Assembly: GCA_905202055.1 (NCBI GenBank)
Contig: CAJKQK010000098.1
Location: 1 to 5,808 of the forward strand
Reading direction: 5' to 3'
DNA: 5,808 bases
From: an uncultured Oxalobacter sp.
GTDB taxonomy: Bacteria; Pseudomonadota; Gammaproteobacteria; Burkholderiales; Burkholderiaceae_D
Shown: positions 1 through 4,533 of the stretch, one piece after another
How positions within the stretch are numbered: the stretch's first letter is position 1
Layout of the letters: each line of letters opens with the position of its first letter
Translations under genes and position numbers: made by a program
The notes under the pieces: generated by a model
Told to the model about the DNA's origin: nothing
Database searches by the model: none
What the model saw: only the letters and a program-made list of their open reading frames with translations

Positions 1-44
1 CACAACTGAAACGGTTGCCCCCGTCGTCAACCGTTTCAGTTGTG
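1..44. repeat. Perfect 17-bp inverted repeat (large hairpin)
   Basis: Arms cacaactgaaacggttg (1-17) and caaccgtttcagttgtg (28-44) are exact reverse complements separated by 10 bases. One arm ends at the window edge, so the dyad could be longer. It lies inside the reading frame of the P-like gene, near where lambda P-type proteins end. Read leftward it could be the stem of a terminator overlapping the gene's 3' end, but any T-run would be outside the window. Confidence 0.85.
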
Positions 45-594
45 CCAGATGCCTTTTTGCCGTTACCGTATCCGTCAGGGACCGTCCCGGCGAAACCAGT
101 TTCAAAGACGCCTTCGGAACAGGAGGCAAAACGGCTTCCATCGCCCGTTTTTCCAGCCATACCCGGCTCCAGCGATTTTTGGCCACTTGCCAGGACATCG
201 ACCGCAAATCAAAAAAACCGAACTCCACAGCAGCCCAGTAAAGCGCCTTGTCCGGCCAGACATCCTCCCCGCGCTGGCGGCGGGAAACCCGATCCTGCGC
301 AGCCACAAACGCCTTTTCAGGATCGGGAGGCGGACGGCACATGCCCAAAAACTCAGGCAAACTGGGCGGCCAGGGCTTGAATCGGCATTGATCCAGCCCC
401 GAACGGACTTCCCTGACCGACAAACCCGACAAGGCCTTTGCCCAAAGCGATTTCACATAAGCGATATCCGTTCCCTGCCACATATCGGCGAACCGAACCC
501 CGTAAAGCGCCTCGAATTCCGAAAAAAGCGCCTCAATCCCGGCAATCGTCACCGCCTTCCGTGATTTCCCCGTATTGTTCTCCATCGCCTTCAT
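1..594 (-). CDS. Lambda replication protein P-like helicase loader, 3' end outside window
   Basis: This minus-strand frame stays open for 198 codons and runs off the left edge, so the stop is not seen. I read it as a lambda P-type replication protein, the family that brings the host replicative helicase to an origin bound by the phage initiator. Support is by remembered family pattern: an N-terminal helical part with FSEFEALYG, a central part with a Trp-containing helix (VKSLWAKAL) and the turn FKPWPPSLPEFLGMCRPPPDP, which resembles the lambda P stretch ending in PSPGQFVAWCRE, then ALYWAAVEFG and a basic C-terminus (AKRHLAQLKRL) resembling the last residues of lambda P. Its place after a DUF1376 gene fits. 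The start is uncertain: ATG at 594 forms an ATGA overlap with the upstream small ORF but its AGGAGG lies only 2 bases away; ATG at 585 (MENNTG) has the same AGGAGG 11 bases upstream. The alternative is a hypothetical phage protein. Confidence 0.72.
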   Translation of the reverse strand, partial: MKAMENNTGKSRKAVTIAGIEALFSEFEALYGVRFADMWQGTDIAYVKSLWAKALSGLSVREVRSGLDQCRFKPWPPSLPEFLGMCRPPPDPEKAFVAAQDRVSRRQRGEDVWPDKALYWAAVEFGFFDLRSMSWQVAKNRWSRVWLEKRAMEAVLPPVPKASLKLVSPGRSLTDTVTAKRHLAQLKRLTTGATVSVV

Positions 595-719
595 TCCCTC
601 CTCATCCCCACATCGGCCATTCCAGTGACACCCGCGCAGGATTCACGACAAAACAAAAAAGAACCGTCGGGAAAAATCCGGAAAGCCATAAAACGGCCAG
701 CGTCACGCTTCACCGTCAT
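591..719 (-). CDS. Small overlapping ORF between the two replication genes (42 aa)
   Basis: A 42-codon frame starts at an ATG inside the last codons of the DUF1376 gene (MTVKRDAGRFMAF...) and ends with TGA sharing ATGA with the start of the P-like gene. It therefore exactly bridges the gap between the two replication genes, with a 17-base overlap upstream and a 4-base overlap downstream, as expected for a translationally coupled small gene. The region before the ATG is a run of six G, a poor but possible ribosome binding site. The product is basic at the N-terminus with two cysteines (FLFCRESC); no family is recognised. It may instead be a chance frame that keeps ribosomes moving between the neighbours. 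Confidence 0.4.
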   Translation of the reverse strand: MTVKRDAGRFMAFRIFPDGSFLFCRESCAGVTGMADVGMRRE

Positions 720-1950
720 CCCCCCCGATCTCCGTGACCGAACCATCCAGCGTAAAAGGAATACCCGAAACCAGAGGCGCAACCCCCTCCGGCGAGCGTC
801 CCGTCAATTCATTCAATACTTTCTTCCGTTCTTCATGAACGCAGACACGCCCATGAGCGTGCGCTCCCCTCGCAGCAATCGAACTGGCATCCCTGGCCCA
901 GCGTTCGACAATCTTCACCACATAAGCCATCCCGATCCGCTCGTTCGGCCTCGCCCTTCTCGCCTCGGAACACGCCGCCACAACCGTATCCACATCCACC
1001 CCCTGCCTTGCCAGCTCCATCAGGCGGGGATCGCCCGGCGCCGCCACGATTCCGGCCCCACGCATTGCCCGCGAAAGCGAAACGCAAACCGCCTTCGTCC
1101 TGTCGGAATCATCGCCGCGCGTGTCGAAAACCTCCGCCCCCGTTTCATCTGCCGCCCCCGTTGAAAAACCGTTGGCCGTCAAATCATCCGCCCCCTTCGA
1201 AACGAAACCGGCGTGTTCGCCACCAGAAAAAAGAACCTTCCCGTGACCGCCTGCGTTTTTCTCACCTGAATGGATAACGGCCCCGCCGTTATCCGCGTTT
1301 TCTCCTGAAAGAGACGATGTTGCCGGATTGCCGCACTCTTTTTTATTCTGGTTCTGGTTATGGTTATGGCTCTGGTTATGGATAGGTTCACGGGAGAAGC
1401 TACCGCAATCCCCTTCATCCGGTTCAACCGGACGTGCCTCACCCGTGGCACGGTTCGTGCACGAAAATGGTTGCATCGCAGAAACGATATGCGTATTATT
1501 CACTCTGCACACTTCAAACACTTTGTCAGATTCATGGACAGGATCAAAGAACGCACCCTTTCCAACCAGCTCTTCCGTTCCGGTTTTGATGCACGGGGAA
1601 TGCGCCGGTGTTTCCTGCAGTCTTTGACGCTTTCTTTTTTCCCGTTCGATGGCAATCTGCCGGTTGATTTCAGCCTGTTTCGCGGCCTTTTCGATTTCAA
1701 GACCCGCCCTCCGGTTGACCAGTCCGGTCGACGTGATTTCCCAGAATTGTGCAGAAACCATATCGATCGCCTTGCGCTCGATGGACGTTGCCGCCCGCAG
1801 CAACCTGTAAAGGGCTTTCCTGTCGGCAGGCAAAGGTTTTCCCGTTGCATAAAACGCATCCAGCATCAACCGGTACGCACCATGCTCGGCCAGACTCAAA
1901 TGTCCCGTATCCCGCTGGTAATCGCCGATATAATGCTTGTAAAAATTCAT
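703..1950 (-). CDS. DUF1376 (YdaU-like) phage replication initiation protein
   Basis: This 415-residue protein opens with a textbook DUF1376 domain (about residues 1-90: FYKHYIGDYQRDTGHLSLAE, GAYRLMLDAFYATGKPLP, then WEITSTGLVNRRAG), a fold used by phage and prophage replication proteins in the position of lambda O. A basic charged helix follows (about 95-112, REKRKRQR). Residues about 115-285 form a low-complexity linker containing an Asn/His/Gln run (NQSHNHNQNQNKK) and loosely repeated Ser-Gly-Glu segments (SGENADNGG, SGEKNAGGH, SGGEHAGF). A second conserved-looking region (about 287-358: LSRAMRGAGIVAAPGDPRL, MAYVVKIVERWARDA) resembles the C-terminal module of O-type initiators. The start is well fixed: AGGAGG (1956-1961) lies 5 bases upstream of ATG 1950. 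The gene leads the leftward replication operon, divergent from the repressor. That it binds an origin within its own gene is inference only. Confidence 0.88.
   Translation of the reverse strand: MNFYKHYIGDYQRDTGHLSLAEHGAYRLMLDAFYATGKPLPADRKALYRLLRAATSIERKAIDMVSAQFWEITSTGLVNRRAGLEIEKAAKQAEINRQIAIEREKRKRQRLQETPAHSPCIKTGTEELVGKGAFFDPVHESDKVFEVCRVNNTHIVSAMQPFSCTNRATGEARPVEPDEGDCGSFSREPIHNQSHNHNQNQNKKECGNPATSSLSGENADNGGAVIHSGEKNAGGHGKVLFSGGEHAGFVSKGADDLTANGFSTGAADETGAEVFDTRGDDSDRTKAVCVSLSRAMRGAGIVAAPGDPRLMELARQGVDVDTVVAACSEARRARPNERIGMAYVVKIVERWARDASSIAARGAHAHGRVCVHEERKKVLNELTGRSPEGVAPLVSGIPFTLDGSVTEIGGDDGEA
1349..1384. repeat. Degenerate hexanucleotide tandem repeat, six units of tggttn
   Basis: Six consecutive 6-base units read tggttc, tggtta, tggtta, tggctc, tggtta, tggata on the plus strand. 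On the coding strand they give the alternating HNHNQNQN-type stretch in the DUF1376 protein linker. Since the unit is two codons, gain or loss of units would alter linker length without shifting frame. Confidence 0.75.
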
Positions 1951-2105
1951 GGTGTCCTCCTGTGTCTGTTGTGCCTTTTCATCTTGTCAGGACAGTTCAT
2001 CCATTCGAAAATGGCTGGCCGCACAATCTGTTTCACCGAAACAGGCAAAATGAAACATCCCGCAGACCGGAAAAGACTTTTTTTGGAAAAAACAGAAAAA
2101 TTCAT
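1947..2105 (-). CDS. Possible leader small ORF upstream of the DUF1376 gene (52 aa)
   Basis: A 52-codon frame (MNFSVFSKKSLFRSAGCF...) starts at 2105 and ends with TGA overlapping the ATG of the DUF1376 gene (CCATGA). A possible Shine-Dalgarno (AGGA) sits 8 bases before the ATG. That ATG also shares its A and T with the TAA stop of a 34-codon frame (2105-2209, starting MKVEKYQIAMLLD). The C-terminus is very basic (KMKRHNRHRRTP), partly because it is read through the strong ribosome binding site of the next gene, which argues for a chance frame. A Cro-like regulator would be expected here in a lambdoid layout, but I see no helix-turn-helix. No family is recognised. Confidence 0.22.
   Translation of the reverse strand: MNFSVFSKKSLFRSAGCFILPVSVKQIVRPAIFEWMNCPDKMKRHNRHRRTP
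1956..1961 (-). promoter_or_regulatory. Strong ribosome binding site of the DUF1376 gene
   Basis: AGGAGG on the minus strand lies 5 bases before ATG 1950. It decides the start of the 415-residue protein and is the strongest Shine-Dalgarno in the window. Confidence 0.8.
2028..2044. repeat. Dyad in the leader of the replication operon
   Basis: Arms ctgtttc (2028-2034) and gaaacag (2038-2044) are perfect complements around a 3-base centre. A second small dyad lies next to it (ccatt 2001-2005, aatgg 2010-2014, 4-base loop). Both would fold in the leftward transcript shortly before the DUF1376 ribosome binding site, or could be protein-binding sites. Confidence 0.45.
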
Positions 2106-2174
2106 TATTCGATTCCTGAAAAAAACGGAGTGTGATTCGATGTGCCCCCGACAAAATATCGGGCCTGAGTGTCC

Positions 2175-2189
2175 AATAGCATGGCTATT
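2175..2189. promoter_or_regulatory. Operator-like dyad
   Basis: The sequence aatagc-atg-gctatt is a perfect 6-bp dyad around 3 bases, extending to 8-bp arms with one mismatch (ccaatagc / gctatttg). It lies downstream of the proposed leftward promoter within the intergenic control region, a plausible site for the phage repressor or a Cro-type protein. No binding evidence is available from sequence alone. Confidence 0.35.
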
Positions 2190-2272
2190 TGATATTTCTC
2201 AACCTTCATATGGTTGTTTGATCGTTTAATTTTTCGAAAAGCAAGACATGAAATGTAAAGACAAATGATGGA

Positions 2273-2299
2273 AAAAAACATCGTTGATAATTGTTTTTT
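2273..2299. promoter_or_regulatory. AT-rich dyad over the proposed leftward promoter
   Basis: Arms aaaaaaca (2273-2280) and tgtttttt (2292-2299) are exact complements separated by 11 bases, which is one helical turn between half-sites. The dyad covers the proposed leftward -10 element (2284-2289), so a protein bound here would block replication-operon transcription. Confidence 0.35.
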
Positions 2300-2312
2300 A
2301 TAACGTAATCAA
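2284..2312 (-). promoter_or_regulatory. Candidate leftward early promoter for the replication operon
   Basis: On the minus strand, TTGATT (2307-2312) and TATCAA (2284-2289) are separated by 17 bases, each matching 4 of 6 consensus positions. Transcription would start near 2277 and leave a leader of about 330 bases before the DUF1376 gene. The region is very AT-rich, so other -10-like sequences exist and this is the best spaced pair rather than a secure call. Confidence 0.35.
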
Positions 2313-2343
2313 TAAAATAGATTGGTAAATCCAGGTACTCGAC

Positions 2344-2394
2344 AGACCGTAAAAGTTGTAAAAACCTGATATCTGCTATAATAGACCATAAAAG
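2344..2394. promoter_or_regulatory. Direct repeats AGACC(G/A)TAAAAG flanking the repressor promoter
   Basis: Copies agaccgtaaaag (2344-2355) and agaccataaaag (2383-2394) differ at one base and lie 39 bp apart, one at the -35 side and one just after the -10 of the proposed repressor promoter. A third near-copy, agaccggaaaag, occurs at 2064-2075. The spacing and position suggest operators for autoregulation of the repressor. These sites are direct rather than dyadic, which is less usual for a CI-type dimer. Confidence 0.4.
2354..2382 (+). promoter_or_regulatory. Extended -10 promoter of the repressor gene
   Basis: A perfect TATAAT (2377-2382) is preceded by TGC (2374-2376), giving an extended -10 element. 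The -35 is weak: TTGTAA (2356-2361) at 15-base spacing or AGTTGT (2354-2359) at 17. Transcription would begin near 2389, leaving about 70 bases of leader before the repressor ATG. Confidence 0.65.
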
Positions 2395-2457
2395 GCCTCA
2401 CATCAAGCCGGACAAGGTCTGTTTCCGGGCTTCAAATAATGGGACATAACACGCTTT

Positions 2458-3195
2458 ATGAAGAGAAAATCCAAGGAAATCGTCGCTGAACGACTTGACC
2501 AGCTCATGAAACAAACGCCGCATCTGGGCACCCAGATGAAGCTGGCTAACAAAACAGGCATTGGCCAGACAACCATCGGCCGGATTCGCCGTGGCGAAGT
2601 CAATGCAACAGCAGAAAACCTCCGTGCCATTGCAGACGCATTCGATGTACCCGTGGGTTATCTTTACGGTGAAGAAACCGTTCATGGCATCCGCGTCGAC
2701 ATGGATACCCGGCAACCCGAGCCTGCACGAAAAAGAACGATGGGCATGACTCGCGGTTATTCCGGCCCCCCGCCCGACAAAATCGGCCAGCTCCCGCTCA
2801 TCTCCTGGGTTCAGGCCGGTAACTGGACGGAAGTGATCGACAACTTCGCACCGGGCGATGCCGAAGAATGGATTCCGTGCCCCTTCAAGCACAGCCAGCA
2901 TGCTTTCGTATTGAAAGTCGTCGGAAAAAGCATGTACAACCCCGGCAATGACAAATCATTCAACGACGGTGATTACATTGCCGTCGACCCTTGCCGTGAA
3001 GCACGGAATGGAAGCATGGTCGTCGTACGGCTCGATGACGACCATACGGCCACTTTCAAACAGCTCCTCGTCGAACCGAACGGTGAAAGAATGCTCATGG
3101 CCCTGAACCCGTCCTGGCCCAACAGGATCATCCATATCCACGCCAGCGCCACCATATGTGGCGTCGTCATCGGTAAATGGACAGCGGAAGACTGA
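2458..3195 (+). CDS. CI/LexA-type phage repressor (HTH-XRE plus S24 peptidase)
   Basis: This 245-residue protein is a prophage repressor of the self-cleaving class. An N-terminal helix-turn-helix spans about residues 25-70 (KLANKTGIGQTTIGRIRRGE, then NLRAIADAFDVPVGYLYG). A linker of about 40 residues leads to a C-terminal S24 domain with the Ala120-Gly121 cleavage site (WVQAG), nucleophile Ser158 in GKSMYNP and general base Lys201 in TATFKQL, so all parts for RecA-stimulated autocleavage are present. Length is typical for the family. The ATG at 2458 has no good Shine-Dalgarno: only GGGA at 2441-2444, about 13 bases upstream. An in-frame TAA lies a few codons before it, so no longer start exists. 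The gene is divergent from the replication operon and is presumably autoregulated through the intervening repeats. Loss of repression on DNA damage would release the leftward operon and possibly the downstream plus-strand genes. Confidence 0.93.
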   Translation: MKRKSKEIVAERLDQLMKQTPHLGTQMKLANKTGIGQTTIGRIRRGEVNATAENLRAIADAFDVPVGYLYGEETVHGIRVDMDTRQPEPARKRTMGMTRGYSGPPPDKIGQLPLISWVQAGNWTEVIDNFAPGDAEEWIPCPFKHSQHAFVLKVVGKSMYNPGNDKSFNDGDYIAVDPCREARNGSMVVVRLDDDHTATFKQLLVEPNGERMLMALNPSWPNRIIHIHASATICGVVIGKWTAED

Positions 3196-3274
3196 GGCCT
3201 GTTGTTGCAAAAAAGCAAATCGCCGGTTTGCGCAAAACAGCCAGATATGAATTATTGCACTCACATCTATCGAT

Positions 3275-3313
3275 AACAGGTTTGATCCCGGCCTCCCCGG
3301 GAAAAAACCTGTT
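3275..3313. terminator. Nested hairpin downstream of the repressor gene
   Basis: Outer arms aacaggttt (3275-3283) and aaacctgtt (3305-3313) are perfect 9-bp complements. Inside them tcccgg (3286-3291) pairs with ccggga (3297-3302) around a 5-base loop. The hairpin starts 80 bases after the repressor stop and could end that transcript, but neither side has a clean T-run (catttgacc follows on the plus strand). A protein-binding dyad or RNA-processing site is an equal alternative. Confidence 0.5.
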
Positions 3314-3532
3314 CATTTGACCCCTTCATCTCCTGAGGCCGCCCGGTGTCCGCCCGGAAAACGGAGCCCCTGTATTACGGTATCCATCAAACCCCATTGA
3401 AGCCCCTCCCGTGAAGGCCTGAAAAAATCCGATAATGGACTGAACGGAAACCAGAATCGGCATTATTTCCAAAAATCAACATTTTATGGCTTAAGCATAT
3501 GTTTTTAAATAAAAAATTATACTGAAAGATTA

Positions 3533-3562
3533 TTGTACTAATCTGCCGGACTGATGTACATT
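3533..3562 (+). promoter_or_regulatory. Weak promoter candidate for the structured leader
   Basis: TTGTAC (3533-3538) and TACATT (3557-3562) are separated by 18 bases at the edge of an AT-rich block; a TATACT at 3518-3523 lacks a good -35. A start near 3570 would place the tandem tcgtaac motif at the very 5' end of the transcript. This is a position-based suggestion. Confidence 0.3.
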
Positions 3563-3606
3563 AACCATACGGCGATCGTAACGCCTCGTAACCACCCTTC
3601 AGATGT

Positions 3607-3685
3607 CGTCTGAAGCGGTTGGTTTCCAACGAATGGAAAATGAAAAAACCCCTTTCGTCATTCCATTCGTTGGTACTTTCAGACG
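3607..3685. repeat. Long inverted repeat with 13-bp and 8-bp stems
   Basis: Inner arms ccaacgaatggaa (3626-3638) and ttccattcgttgg (3661-3673) are perfect complements; outer arms cgtctgaa (3607-3614) and ttcagacg (3678-3685) are too. An unpaired stretch of 11 versus 4 bases separates them. An alternative small stem, gttgg (3618-3622) with ccaac (3626-3630), would compete with the inner stem. No T-run follows on either strand, so it is not a standard terminator. It could be a miniature repeat element or part of the leader RNA. Confidence 0.7.
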
Positions 3686-3913
3686 AAAACCTTCTGCAGC
3701 CGACCCCTCACCTGAAAAACCCGCCATATAAACGTTCAGTCCATCAGAATAAACCTGCCCATTCAACAAGGCCACCATTTCCGTTCAGGGTAATGAGATC
3801 GGCCAAAACACTAACTACAACGAAACCCGTTCGAAAACCGGATTACCGACTGGAAAATGTCATGAAAACCGGTCATCCATACTTGCATGAAACAAAAGAA
3901 AAGGCACAGGAAT

Positions 3914-4093
3914 ATGGCCATCCGACCGGCTGTTTTCCACTTCAGCCTTCAAGGTCGAACACGGTCGGCAACCGATCCGGCAATGGAATCCGGCTTTTTG
4001 ATCCCGCTCAACCGCAAACTGCACATGTGCAAACTTGCAATAAGGCAAAAGGCACGGTACATTACAGTCCAAGGTGCTCGTAATCACCTGTAA
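3914..4093 (+). CDS. Possible small leader gene overlapping the structured RNA (59 aa)
   Basis: This frame (MAIRPAVFHFSLQGRTRSATD...) encodes 59 residues and ends KARYITVQGARNHL. An upstream in-frame ATG at 3887 would give 68 residues. AGGA lies only 2 bases before ATG 3914, so initiation would be poor. Position, small size and the basic C-terminus recall the poorly conserved ORFs that precede C4-type RNAs in other prophages, but that is a weak recollection and no domain is recognised. The last six codons run through the upstream complement (4076-4095) of the structured RNA, so translation would affect folding. A competing frame in the same region (3619-4083) is about equally open; at most one is likely real. 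Confidence 0.3.
   Translation: MAIRPAVFHFSLQGRTRSATDPAMESGFLIPLNRKLHMCKLAIRQKARYITVQGARNHL
4020..4031. repeat. Perfect 12-bp palindrome
   Basis: The sequence tgcacatgtgca reads the same on both strands and lies about 45 bases before the structured leader. It could be a protein-binding site, but it also falls within possible coding sequence and a palindrome of this size can arise by chance. Confidence 0.4.
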
Positions 4094-4133
4094 CCAAACT
4101 TGAGGAAACTCAAGTGTTTCTGTTCGTCTGTCA

Positions 4134-4223
4134 GACGGGCGGGAGTACGGCTGAATAAAACCCTCCCTTCGGGGAGGAATAAGCCTGCCGGTTGGTTACG
4201 ACGGTTACGAGCTCCCGCCCGAC
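4134..4223 (+). ncRNA. Candidate C4-type antisense immunity RNA
   Basis: The core is closed by a perfect 10-bp stem (4136-4145 with 4212-4221). It contains a UUCG-capped 6-bp hairpin (4162-4177), an inner stem ggct (4149-4152) with agcc (4182-4185), and the unpaired run tgccggttggttacgacggttac. From memory, members of the C4 antisense RNA family in enterobacterial prophages share the order gacgggcggg, ggct, UUCG-type hairpin, aagcctgccggttgg, closing strand. The length of about 90 bases also fits. In phages P1 and P7, c4 RNA is cut from the same transcript it represses and blocks translation of the following ORF. The family name rests on recollection and on the switch geometry; a riboswitch-like or thermosensing leader is the alternative. 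Confidence 0.58.
4194..4210 (+). repeat. Tandem ggttacga repeat
   Basis: Two exact copies of ggttacga (4194-4201 and 4203-4210) follow each other with a 9-base period inside the antisense segment. They are complementary to the tandem tcgtaac motif at 3576-3592; ctcgtaacc (3585-3593) matches ggttacgag (4203-4211) over 9 bases. Confidence 0.6.
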
Positions 4224-4246
4224 CCCGCCTTTGGGTCACTAAGAAC

Positions 4247-4251
4247 GGGAG
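4247..4251 (+). promoter_or_regulatory. Ribosome binding site that can be sequestered
   Basis: GGGAG lies 6 bases before ATG 4258 and falls within an 8-base sequence (4246-4253) exactly complementary to 4210-4217. Pairing between the two would hide it from the ribosome. Confidence 0.65.
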
Positions 4252-4257
4252 CTTTAC

Positions 4258-4533
4258 ATGACCAGCCATGATTTTCTTCCCCCGAAACCAGTCATTAACA
4301 TCGATAAACTCGCCATCGTCAACGACGCGCGCAAAATCGTTGAAGTCGTCCTGAACCTGGCCATAGAAGCCAACAGGGGACTGTCTGCAGAAGAATGCGA
4401 AGTTCTGGCCGCTGTCACTCGTCTTATCGACGAGAATGCAGACGCCTGCCTTGAGCACATGTATGAAAGCGCCCGTCCAAAGCCTCCTGACAAATCATCA
4501 CAGACGGAAGAAAAACATGGAAAACTGGGATAG
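4258..4533 (+). CDS. Small phage protein controlled by the structured leader (91 aa)
   Basis: The frame encodes 91 mostly helical, acidic residues. A short N-terminal part (MTSHDFLPPKPVINID) is followed by two long amphipathic helices around residues 17-40 (KLAIVNDARKIVEVVLNLAI) and 43-72 (LSAEECEVLAAVTRLIDEN...), then a charged tail. I do not recognise the family and see no signal peptide, membrane segment or DNA-binding motif. The start is secure: good Shine-Dalgarno at 6 bases and no in-frame alternative nearby. Being the first gene behind a C4-like RNA, it occupies the place of icd in P1 and of the leader-controlled gene in P4-like elements, where products act on host division or lead into an antirepressor. 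That functional parallel is inference from position only. It overlaps the next gene by 17 bases, indicating coupled translation. Confidence 0.8.
   Translation: MTSHDFLPPKPVINIDKLAIVNDARKIVEVVLNLAIEANRGLSAEECEVLAAVTRLIDENADACLEHMYESARPKPPDKSSQTEEKHGKLG

Larger units (their letters stand above)
3196..3606. other. Intergenic stretch without a convincing gene
   Basis: No frame on either strand has the look of a protein here. The first part contains a palindrome (tttgcgcaaa, about 3226-3235), a large nested hairpin (3275-3313) and a direct repeat of ccgcccgg (3339-3346 and 3350-3357). From about 3475 the sequence becomes AT-rich and contains a weak promoter candidate, followed by a tandem tcgtaac motif (3576-3582 and 3586-3592). 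Confidence 0.6.
4076..4257 (+). promoter_or_regulatory. Structured leader with mutually exclusive stems controlling the gene at 4258
   Basis: Segment 4194-4217 is complementary to three places. Upstream, gctcgtaa (4076-4083) and gtaacc (4090-4095) pair with ttacgagc (4205-4212) and ggttac (4194-4199). Within the RNA, cgggcgggag (4136-4145) pairs with ctcccgcccg (4212-4221). Downstream, agctcccg (4210-4217) pairs with cgggagct (4246-4253), which contains the GGGAG Shine-Dalgarno of the next gene, 6 bases before its ATG. These pairings compete for the same bases, so folding decides whether the ribosome site is open. Local hairpins are also present: acttgag-GAAA-ctcaagt (4098-4115), cgtct/agacg (4125-4137), cctccc-TTCG-gggagg (4162-4177) and gaccc/gggtc (4221-4237). 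The layout matches the known logic of P1 c4 and P4 CI RNA, where one antisense segment targets flanking sites including a ribosome binding site. Confidence 0.65.

Noticed and set aside
15..564. Two overlapping plus-strand ORFs opposite the P-like gene
   Set aside because: Rich in Pro, Arg and His with no family look; they are antisense shadows of the minus-strand replication gene.
1360..2229. 289-codon plus-strand ORF
   Set aside because: Mostly antisense to the well-supported DUF1376 gene and runs through the control region; composition is not protein-like.
2398..2901. Minus-strand 167-codon ORF opposite the repressor
   Set aside because: Antisense shadow; the plus-strand frame has clear HTH and S24 motifs.
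3339..3357. Direct repeat ccgcccgg as possible iteron or attachment core
   Set aside because: Only two short GC-rich copies, with no third unit or partner elsewhere in the window.
3603..3614. Possible neisserial DNA uptake sequence (atgtcgtctgaa, 11 of 12 to ATGCCGTCTGAA)
   Set aside because: Only one near-copy in 5.8 kb, its inverted partner matches only the core, and neisserial genomes carry many exact copies; insufficient to assign the host.
3619..4083. 154-codon plus-strand ORF
   Set aside because: Begins inside the large inverted repeat without a ribosome site, has a Pro/Thr/Lys-rich composition and competes with another frame; kept only as an alternative.
4090..4240. tRNA or tRNA-like fold suggested by several short hairpins
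   Set aside because: No T-loop, anticodon or acceptor pattern; the stems fit the leader switch instead.
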